Assembly (NCBI GenBank): GCA_016742295.1
Contig: JACVCA010000086.1
Span: 1 to 6,126 of the forward strand
Reading direction: 5' to 3'
Origin: Alphaproteobacteria bacterium
Lineage (GTDB): Bacteria > Pseudomonadota > Alphaproteobacteria > JAGOMX01
DNA length: 6,126 bases
The position numbers and the translations under genes were made by a program. The notes under the pieces were generated by a model. The model was not told the origin of the DNA. It did no database searches and worked only from the letters and a program-made list of their open reading frames with translations. Below, one piece after another: positions 1 to 4,559 of this stretch (the stretch's first letter is position 1; each line of letters starts with the position of its first letter).

Positions 1-1
1 G

Positions 2-136
2 CTCCCTGCCAGCGTTGGTTTTGCTGAAGTCACAGCTGTTATTCTTATGTCATTAGGTCTTTCATTTCTGGCAACGCTTTATCCTGCTTGGCGAGCTGCA
101 CGTTTAGATCCGGTCGAGGCGTTACGCTATGAGTAA
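2..136 (+). CDS. LolC/LolE-family lipoprotein-releasing permease, C-terminal end (partial)
   Basis: This is the last 44 codons of an inner-membrane permease whose 5' part lies outside the window. The readable residues begin LPASVGFAEV, continue through one hydrophobic segment (about TAVILMSLGLSFLATLYP) and end with PAWRAARLDPVEALRYE before TAA at 134-136. That ending (LATLYPxWRAARLDPVEALRYE) is the conserved last membrane helix plus cytoplasmic tail of LolC/LolE permeases, which belong to the FtsX/MacB superfamily. In the Lol pathway the permease works with the LolD ATPase to extract lipoproteins from the inner membrane and pass them to LolA. The stop codon overlaps the start of lolD by 8 bases (ATGAGTAA), which indicates translational coupling and supports the assignment. 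With only the C-terminus visible I cannot say whether it is LolC, LolE or the single LolCE-type protein common in alphaproteobacteria. Confidence 0.88.
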   Translation, partial: LPASVGFAEVTAVILMSLGLSFLATLYPAWRAARLDPVEALRYE

Positions 137-806
137 AAATCCCGCATTAGTTTTAAAACAACTTATTCAAACTTTTAAACAAGGAGCGAATAATGTTGAA
201 GTTTTAAAAGGGGTGTCTCTGAAACTGTACCCCGGTGAAACAGTGGCTCTTGTCGGTCCTTCAGGGGCAGGTAAATCAACTTTATTACAAATCGCTGGTT
301 TGCTTGAAGCGCCTACCTCGGGGCAGATACAGATTTCAGGTATTGAAACTACAGGGCTTGCTGAAAAGCAGCGCACACTTTTGCGTCGTAATGTTATTGG
401 GTTTGTCTATCAGTTTCATCATTTACTACCAGAATTTTCAGCTCTCGAAAATGTTATGCTTCCTCAGCTTATTGCCAACTTACCTCATAAAAAAGCTAAA
501 GCTTCTGCCAATACACTTTTAAGCAAAGTTAGCTTAACCCATCGCGCCACCCATAGGCCTTCCCAGCTTTCGGGCGGTGAACAACAACGTATTGCCATTG
601 TGCGGGCTTTGGCAAATCAACCCCAACTCCTTCTTGCGGATGAGCCAACAGGAAACCTTGACTCGAAAACAGCCGATATGGTTTTTGAAGAATTGCTAAA
701 ACTTGTAAAAGAACATAATGTTGCTGCTTTAATTGCTACCCATAACCCTGATCTTGCCGCACGTATGGATAGGACAGTTACTCTTGTTGATGGTCATCTC
801 CATTAA
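129..806 (+). CDS. lolD: LolD, ATP-binding subunit of the lipoprotein-releasing ABC transporter
   Basis: LolD is the cytoplasmic ATPase that powers release of outer-membrane lipoproteins from the inner membrane through its LolC/LolE permease partner. At 225 residues it has normal length and every ABC motif: Walker A GPSGAGKST (43-51), Q-loop Q95, signature LSGGEQQR (147-154), Walker B LLLADE (167-172) with catalytic E172, D-loop NLD (176-178) and H-loop H205. The stretch after the Q-loop, YQFHHLLPEFSALENVMLP (94-112), is the feature that separates LolD from other MacB/FtsE-type ATPases. The ATG lies inside the end of the upstream permease gene, with a GAGG ribosome site at 116-119 about nine bases upstream, so the two are co-transcribed and probably coupled. 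The gene ends in a convergent spacer facing gmk. No residue is missing and I see no sign of decay. Confidence 0.96.
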   Translation: MSKNPALVLKQLIQTFKQGANNVEVLKGVSLKLYPGETVALVGPSGAGKSTLLQIAGLLEAPTSGQIQISGIETTGLAEKQRTLLRRNVIGFVYQFHHLLPEFSALENVMLPQLIANLPHKKAKASANTLLSKVSLTHRATHRPSQLSGGEQQRIAIVRALANQPQLLLADEPTGNLDSKTADMVFEELLKLVKEHNVAALIATHNPDLAARMDRTVTLVDGHLH

Positions 807-846
807 GCAAGCATTAGGAGTAAGTCGAGCTTCCCTCTTGTTTATA

Positions 847-859
847 TGGACCAGGTCCA
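847..859. repeat. Short perfect palindrome TGGACC-A-GGTCCA
   Basis: Two 6-base arms, TGGACC (847-852) and GGTCCA (854-859), are exact inverted copies around one central A. They sit 40 bases past the lolD stop, in the convergent spacer. The one-base centre makes an RNA hairpin poor, so a DNA-level site or chance is more likely. No function is assigned. Confidence 0.4.
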
Positions 860-873
860 AACACATACCAACC

Positions 874-901
874 CCCGCTCTTTAAAAGCTTAAAGAACGG
901 G
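874..901. terminator. 12-bp hairpin between convergent lolD and gmk, possible bidirectional terminator
   Basis: CCCGCTCTTTAA (874-885) and TTAAAGAACGGG (890-901) form a 12-position stem with a four-base loop (AAGC). Read as plus-strand RNA the stem has one C-A mismatch (878/897). Read as minus-strand RNA that pair becomes a U-G wobble, so the stem is fully paired. The hairpin starts 67 bases after the lolD stop, and its near arm is 73 bases past the gmk stop, a sensible place to end both transcripts. It has no T-run on either side, so it is not a textbook intrinsic terminator. It could instead be a 3'-end stabilising hairpin or an end used with Rho. Confidence 0.5.
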
Positions 902-948
902 AGCCTAAAATTACGCAAGGTTAAATGATTTGCGCCACGAAGCCATAT

Positions 949-977
949 TGAACCTTATCAAAATAGTATGAACCTTA
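949..977. repeat. Direct repeat TGAACCTTA at the 3' end of gmk
   Basis: The nine bases TGAACCTTA occur at 949-957 and again at 969-977, 20 bases apart; the second copy includes the gmk stop codon. An inverted AAGGTT lies at 917-922 and could pair with either copy in the gmk message. The repeat is short enough to be chance, and no role is claimed. Confidence 0.35.
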
Positions 978-1604
978 AATCTGTAATGTTTTGACAAAGT
1001 CCACTAAATTTGTTTGACGTCGCTTTTTCATACGTTCAACATGTAAAATCTTTTGAATCTCTTGCACGCTTGTTTGCAAATCGTTGTTAACAATGACATA
1101 GTCATATTCGGCCCAGTGACTGATTTCTTCATTAGCTTTTGACATTCGGTATGCCACCACGCTTGGAGCGTCTTGAGCCCTTCTTTTAAGCCGTTCCTCA
1201 AGCTCCTTTAACGAAGGAGGTAAAATGAAAACAGTTACAAGATCAGCAGGTGCTACTTGAGAAAGTTGCTGCGTGCCCTGCCAATCAATATCAAAGAGAA
1301 CATCCCGACCGTGGTTCAGAGCTTGCTCAACTGGCTGTCTTAAAGTGCCATAATGATGATCAAATACATATGCATGTTCCAGAAATTCGCCATGCGCAAC
1401 AAGGTGATCAAAATCCTGAGAGCTGATAAAATGGTAATCCCGCCCACTTTCCTCGCTATCACGTTTTGGTCTGGTTGTTGCTGAAATTGAAAGTTCGAGT
1501 TCCGGCTCTAAATCAAGTAAACGGTGCGCAATTGAGGTTTTGCCAGCTCCCGAAGGAGAAGACAAGATTAACATTAAACCGCGTCTCGGATGATATGAGC
1601 TCAT
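975..1604 (-). CDS. gmk: Guanylate kinase
   Basis: Gmk is the cytosolic enzyme that transfers phosphate from ATP to GMP, giving GDP for RNA, DNA and (p)ppGpp synthesis. From the ATG at 1604-1602 the protein has 209 residues, normal for bacterial Gmk. In this numbering it shows the P-loop SPSGAGKT (16-23), the GMP-binding segment SISATTRPKR (39-48), the HAYVFDHHYGT region (77-87) that holds the guanine, DIDWQG (105-110), ILPPS (127-131) and the arginine-rich lid RLKRRAQD (138-145). An in-frame ATG at 1628-1626 would add eight residues (MVHIVLNS). I prefer the inner start because MSSYHPRRGLML matches the usual length of alphaproteobacterial N-termini before RRGLM. Neither start has a Shine-Dalgarno sequence. 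A weak promoter match sits just upstream of the inner ATG. The gene lies 77 bases after rlmJ on the same strand and converges on lolD. Confidence 0.96.
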   Translation of the reverse strand: MSSYHPRRGLMLILSSPSGAGKTSIAHRLLDLEPELELSISATTRPKRDSEESGRDYHFISSQDFDHLVAHGEFLEHAYVFDHHYGTLRQPVEQALNHGRDVLFDIDWQGTQQLSQVAPADLVTVFILPPSLKELEERLKRRAQDAPSVVAYRMSKANEEISHWAEYDYVIVNNDLQTSVQEIQKILHVERMKKRRQTNLVDFVKTLQI

Positions 1605-1609
1605 ACTAT

Positions 1610-1638
1610 TTAATACTATATGGACCATGTCAGATCAA
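1610..1638 (-). promoter_or_regulatory. Candidate promoter for gmk
   Basis: On the minus strand TTGATC (1638-1633) and TATTAA (1615-1610) are separated by exactly 17 bases, each matching the sigma-70 consensus at four of six positions. The -10 box ends five bases before the preferred gmk ATG, so transcription would begin at or within a base or two of the start codon. That would give a leaderless message and fits the missing ribosome site. Such matches arise easily in AT-rich DNA, so this is tentative. Confidence 0.3.
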
Positions 1639-1681
1639 TAGAGCAGTAGGTATTCACAACTAAAAAGAATATGAACTTATT

Positions 1682-2527
1682 TTAGAATTCATCTGCAAGC
1701 CAAAATACATTCGCTTCACCTTTCTCAGTGCAGGATAAATAAGACATTAAGGTTTTTAAACTAGAGGTAAGGACCTGATCAATTTGCCAAGGTGGATTAA
1801 TCATGATTAATCCACTTCCTGAGAGTTTAAATGAAGCTTCATTTTTGTTGGTATAAAATTCAACGCATAAGATTTTTGGGATATGTAGTGCTTTTAAATT
1901 TGCATAAAACTTTTTTACATTTTCTGAATTCTTAAGCGGAAACCAAATAAGGTAGATTCCCGTTGCAAAACGTTTGTAAGCATCAACAATTCCCTTTAGC
2001 AAATGATCGAATTCTTCTCGTTTTTCAAAAGGTGGATCTATTAAAATCACCCCTCGCCTTTCAGGAGGTGGCAGTAAAGATTTAAGACTTACGTACCCAC
2101 TTTGATGAAAGACTTCAACTTGAGGGTCATGCTTGAACTGTTGCTGAAGTGTGTCATAATCTTGGGGGTGCAATTCTGAGAGGCGCAAACGATCTTGTTT
2201 CCTTAAAAAAGCCTGTAATATATACGGTGAGCCTGGGTAACACACAAGTTGATCATGGCCATGGTTGTAACGCGCTATAATCTTTAAATAAGCCTCAAAA
2301 GAAGCTTCTACTGAGGGGGAATCAAATAATTTCTGAATACCACTCTGATATTCAAGAGTTTTTTCAACTTCTTGCGCCTTTAAATCGTATAATCCAATAC
2401 CTGCGTGTGTGTCAATTGCACAGAAAGAGGCCTCTTTTTCATGCATTTTCTGCATGATTAATGACAAAATATAATGTTTTACAACATCGGCAAAATTGCC
2501 TGCATGATAAATGTGTCGGTAGTTCAT
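1682..2527 (-). CDS. rlmJ: 23S rRNA (adenine(2030)-N6)-methyltransferase RlmJ
   Basis: RlmJ (formerly YhiR) is a monomeric SAM-dependent enzyme that makes N6-methyladenosine at A2030 of 23S rRNA (E. coli numbering), acting on rRNA before it is packed into the ribosome. The 281-residue length matches the family. Characteristic segments are the N-terminal MNYRHIYHAGNFADVVKH (1-18), the SAM-binding loop AIDTHAGIGLYDL (37-49), YPGSP (97-101), SELHP (117-121), the catalytic IDPPFE (163-168), which is the DPPF form of the N6-adenine methyltransferase NPPY motif, and SGSGLIMINPPW (236-247). The start is secure because the family begins at MNYRH. There is no recognisable ribosome site before it. It lies between the small unknown gene and gmk with its own 79-base upstream spacer, so it may be transcribed alone or with gmk. 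All key residues are present. Confidence 0.95.
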   Translation of the reverse strand: MNYRHIYHAGNFADVVKHYILSLIMQKMHEKEASFCAIDTHAGIGLYDLKAQEVEKTLEYQSGIQKLFDSPSVEASFEAYLKIIARYNHGHDQLVCYPGSPYILQAFLRKQDRLRLSELHPQDYDTLQQQFKHDPQVEVFHQSGYVSLKSLLPPPERRGVILIDPPFEKREEFDHLLKGIVDAYKRFATGIYLIWFPLKNSENVKKFYANLKALHIPKILCVEFYTNKNEASFKLSGSGLIMINPPWQIDQVLTSSLKTLMSYLSCTEKGEANVFWLADEF

Positions 2528-2538
2528 AACTGGTGTTT

Positions 2539-2567
2539 AATCTATAGAGGCTTTTATGTATCTTCAA
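2539..2567 (-). promoter_or_regulatory. Candidate promoter for rlmJ
   Basis: On the minus strand TTGAAG (2567-2562) and TAGATT (2544-2539) are 17 bases apart, each with four of six consensus matches. The -10 box ends 11 bases before the rlmJ ATG, so any leader would be only about five bases. This is a weak match in AT-rich DNA. Confidence 0.22.
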
Positions 2568-2606
2568 AGCTTAATTCATTAACACTTTTTCTTTAGCGTC
2601 TATAAG

Positions 2607-2864
2607 TTATTTTTCTTGCTTTCCAATTTGCACTTTAATCAATTTTAATCTATCTAAGAAATTATTAATCAATCGAATCTCAGCTTTCTTGGCTTTACTT
2701 AAATATAAATTTGACTTGCAGCTAGAGTTAAATGGCGTCTGTGCATGGTTTTGAACACCAAACTGCTTTAAAATTTTGTTTAAGTCAGTTTTAGCCCATA
2801 CACTATTATTGCTTTCATAATTTAGTACGCCCCACAATGTTGAAAGACTTAAATTAAATTTCAT
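2607..2864 (-). CDS. Small hypothetical protein, basic and asparagine-rich (85 aa)
   Basis: I do not recognise this protein. The start is set by AAGGAG (2878-2873), which stands eight bases before the ATG at 2864-2862. A GTG two codons earlier (2870-2868) is only two bases from the same site and is too close. The protein is strongly basic (about 12 Lys and 2 Arg against 5 acidic residues), has about 10 Asn, one Cys and two Trp, and has no long hydrophobic stretch, so it is probably cytosolic. The second half (from about LSKAKKAEIRLINNFLDRL) looks helical and amphipathic, which could suit nucleic-acid or protein binding, but no motif supports a function. It sits 210 bases after nuoN and 79 before rlmJ. 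The near-consensus ribosome site argues for a real gene. A decayed fragment or lineage-specific orphan remains possible. Confidence 0.6.
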   Translation of the reverse strand: MKFNLSLSTLWGVLNYESNNSVWAKTDLNKILKQFGVQNHAQTPFNSSCKSNLYLSKAKKAEIRLINNFLDRLKLIKVQIGKQEK

Positions 2865-2872
2865 ATTCACAT

Positions 2873-2878
2873 CTCCTT
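2873..2878 (-). promoter_or_regulatory. Strong Shine-Dalgarno site of the small gene
   Basis: AAGGAG on the minus strand is the closest match to the anti-Shine-Dalgarno consensus before any gene in the window. Its eight-base spacing favours the ATG at 2864 over the GTG at 2870. Confidence 0.75.
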
Positions 2879-2901
2879 ATAAATATCGAAAAAATCTGCT
2901 T

Positions 2902-2930
2902 TTAATAAAAATATTGAGTATCCTCATCAA
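2902..2930 (-). promoter_or_regulatory. Candidate promoter for the small gene
   Basis: On the minus strand TTGATG (2930-2925) and TATTAA (2907-2902) are 17 bases apart. This would place the transcript start near 2895, leaving a leader of about 30 bases that contains the AAGGAG site. Each box has four of six consensus matches, so the call is moderate to weak. Confidence 0.35.
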
Positions 2931-2950
2931 ATTTTGGCACTTTCTCAATA
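2912..2950. repeat. Inverted repeat TATTGAG / CTCAATA at the small-gene promoter
   Basis: TATTGAG (2912-2918) and CTCAATA (2944-2950) are perfect 7-base inverted copies separated by 25 bases. One arm lies in the spacer of the candidate promoter and the other just upstream of its -35 box. Such a layout would suit a repressor binding two half-sites, but seven bases in AT-rich DNA may be chance. Confidence 0.35.
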
Positions 2951-2988
2951 GTCATCTAGCGCCCAGGAACCCAGAACAGCTCTTTACT

Positions 2989-3000
2989 CCCCAAAAGGGG
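2989..3000. terminator. Weak GC hairpin downstream of nuoN
   Basis: CCCC (2989-2992) and GGGG (2997-3000) close a four-base loop, 75 to 86 bases past the nuoN stop. The stem is only four pairs and the minus-strand RNA has no U-run after it. It is the best candidate for the end of the nuo transcript in this spacer, but a weak one. Confidence 0.2.
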
Positions 3001-3074
3001 CTTTCAAATTCTAAAAGGATTAGAAGTGGTCATGTAACCAATGGCTTTTAATGAAGTTGCCATCATTCTTCCGC

Positions 3075-4550
3075 TTATTCCGTTGTAAATAATGTTACAG
3101 CTGCTCTATTTGCATACCACATCAAAGGTTCAGGTACCGTAAAAAACAATAAGTTAATGACAACCACGCTACCAATAACCCAGATGGCTATTTGGCTCAG
3201 AGGTCGATCATAAATAATCCCAACATTGCCATTTCCCGAAGGTGCCTCAAAATACATAACCTTAATCACTCTTAAATAATAGCTTGCTGCAATCAAACTA
3301 CATAAAATGCCTACTATAACTAGGGCGTATTGCCCGGTATTTATTGCTGCTATAAAGACTAAAAATTTGGCAAAAAATCCTGCAAGAGGAGGAATTCCTG
3401 CAAGTGAAAACATTAAAATTGCCAATGCCAATGCCAATGGTTTATTCGTTTTTGAGAGACCTCGTAAATCATCAATGGTTTCAGGCATCTGACCATGATG
3501 ACGAAGATTCAAAAGGCAGGTAAATGTACCTATTACCATGACAGCATAGAGAGTAAGATAAACAATTACACTCTGCACACCCCCTATACTCGTGGCAGCA
3601 ATCCCCACTAACATGAATCCCACATGAGAAATTGTACTATAAGCAAGTAAGCGCTTGATATTGTTTTGAAAAACCGCAGCTAAAACTCCTAAAATCATTG
3701 TAATTACAGCAAGCGCCATGATCAGAGGCTGCCATGTTTCCATAAATTGCCCAAAAACACCAAATAATAACCTTACGAGAAAGGTCATTGAAGCAATTTT
3801 AGGTGCTGAAGAAAGAAACAATACAACACAGGTGGGGCTTCCTTCATATACATCCGGCGTCCACATATGAAAAGGGGCTGCTGAAACTTTGAAAGCTAGC
3901 CCTGATACAATAAGTACCATGGCAAGTATGATAGGAAGAGGTGCTATTTTATAAGCAGAGAGGGCGACTTCAATGCCATTAAAATCTGTAGTTCCTGTAT
4001 AACCATAGACAAAACAAAATCCGTAAAGAATTAAAATGGTTGAAAGCGTTCCAAGAATAAAATATTTAATCGCAGCTTCACTTACAAAAGCTCTTTCACG
4101 CTCTAAAGCTACCATGACATATATCGAAAGGCTTTGAAGCTCGAGCCCTCCAAAAAATAATAAGCAATCATTTGCTGAGACCATAAGCAACATCCCTAAA
4201 GTGGCCAGCAGGAACAAAATCGGGTATTCAAATCGACCCAAGTTATTTTGAGATAAATGTGAAAATGATGCCCAAAACACCGTAAGAGCAACGAACAGTA
4301 TAAGAAATTGAACGAGCTCTGTATAATAATCATTTAAAATAAGAGTTTCGAAACGAAAGGCGATTGTTTGAGTTGAAGACTCAACAAAGATTGATAAAGT
4401 CGCCAAAACTAAGGCTATAATCGTCCCATAAGATACAATCCGCAGACTCTTATCCCCTTGGAATACCCCAAAAAATAAGAGTCCAAGAGCGAAAATTCCT
4501 AAAATTAGCTCAGGAAGAACCAGTAGCAATGAATTAAGAACATTTATCAT
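3075..4550 (-). CDS. nuoN: NADH-quinone oxidoreductase subunit N
   Basis: NuoN is one of the three antiporter-like subunits in the membrane arm of respiratory complex I, which couples NADH oxidation and quinone reduction to proton pumping across the inner membrane. The 491-residue protein is of usual length and hydrophobic throughout, consistent with about 14 membrane helices. Proton-path residues are intact: E137 in GGLELQSLS, K221 in LAFKVSAAPFHMWTPDVYEG, K251 in SSAPKIA, and K395 in IPPLAGFFAKF, the lysine that distinguishes NuoN from NuoM, which has glutamate there. The LLAYSTISHVGFM segment (301-313) is the conserved broken-helix region. The ATG is nine bases past the nuoM stop. The nearest purine-rich site (GGGAG) lies 14 bases upstream inside nuoM, so translation is probably coupled. 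The open N-terminus (LLLVLPELILGIFALGLL) agrees with this start. A TTGGCA hexamer repeat encodes LALALA near 372-377. Confidence 0.97.
   Translation of the reverse strand: MINVLNSLLLVLPELILGIFALGLLFFGVFQGDKSLRIVSYGTIIALVLATLSIFVESSTQTIAFRFETLILNDYYTELVQFLILFVALTVFWASFSHLSQNNLGRFEYPILFLLATLGMLLMVSANDCLLFFGGLELQSLSIYVMVALERERAFVSEAAIKYFILGTLSTILILYGFCFVYGYTGTTDFNGIEVALSAYKIAPLPIILAMVLIVSGLAFKVSAAPFHMWTPDVYEGSPTCVVLFLSSAPKIASMTFLVRLLFGVFGQFMETWQPLIMALAVITMILGVLAAVFQNNIKRLLAYSTISHVGFMLVGIAATSIGGVQSVIVYLTLYAVMVIGTFTCLLNLRHHGQMPETIDDLRGLSKTNKPLALALAILMFSLAGIPPLAGFFAKFLVFIAAINTGQYALVIVGILCSLIAASYYLRVIKVMYFEAPSGNGNVGIIYDRPLSQIAIWVIGSVVVINLLFFTVPEPLMWYANRAAVTLFTTE
3421..3438. repeat. Three tandem copies of GCCAAT inside nuoN
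   Basis: GCCAAT occurs three times in a row on the plus strand. In nuoN it encodes alternating Leu and Ala in a membrane helix (PLALALAILM). Gain or loss of a unit would keep the frame and change the helix by two residues. Confidence 0.7.
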
Positions 4551-4559
4551 AATAAAAGA

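Larger units (their letters stand above)
2871..3074. other. 204-base spacer between nuoN and the small gene
   Basis: The spacer holds the ribosome site and candidate promoter of the small gene, a 7-bp inverted repeat (2912-2918 and 2944-2950) and a small CCCC-AAAA-GGGG hairpin (2989-3000) without a T-run. A 20-codon ORF (3066-3004, minus) starts eight bases after the nuoN stop. Its two adjacent ATGs lie too close to a GGAAG for good initiation, and its product resembles nothing I know. I see no tRNA, clear intrinsic terminator or riboswitch. Confidence 0.5.

Noticed and set aside
167..376. Minus-strand ORF of 69 codons inside lolD
   Set aside because: It lies wholly within a motif-complete lolD in another frame and resembles no family.
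235..522. Plus-strand ORF of 95 codons in a second frame of lolD
   Set aside because: A shadow of lolD; the lolD frame carries the Walker and Q-loop motifs over the same bases.
1605..1628. Upstream ATG of gmk adding MVHIVLNS
   Set aside because: It has no ribosome site and the extra residues are not typical of Gmk; the inner ATG gives the usual N-terminal length. Not excluded.
1466..1663. Plus-strand ORF of 65 codons over the 5' end of gmk
   Set aside because: It is antisense to the conserved P-loop region of gmk and has no recognisable ribosome site or family resemblance.
2528..2606. Possible terminator or RNA gene between the small gene and rlmJ
   Set aside because: Only 5-bp inverted repeats (such as TTAAT/ATTAA) are present, none with a T-run, so nothing is supportable.
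2865..2870. GTG start for the small gene
   Set aside because: It is only two bases from AAGGAG, too close for initiation; the ATG six bases further on has ideal spacing.
3307..3492. Plus-strand ORF of 61 codons inside nuoN
   Set aside because: Antisense shadow of conserved nuoN membrane segments.
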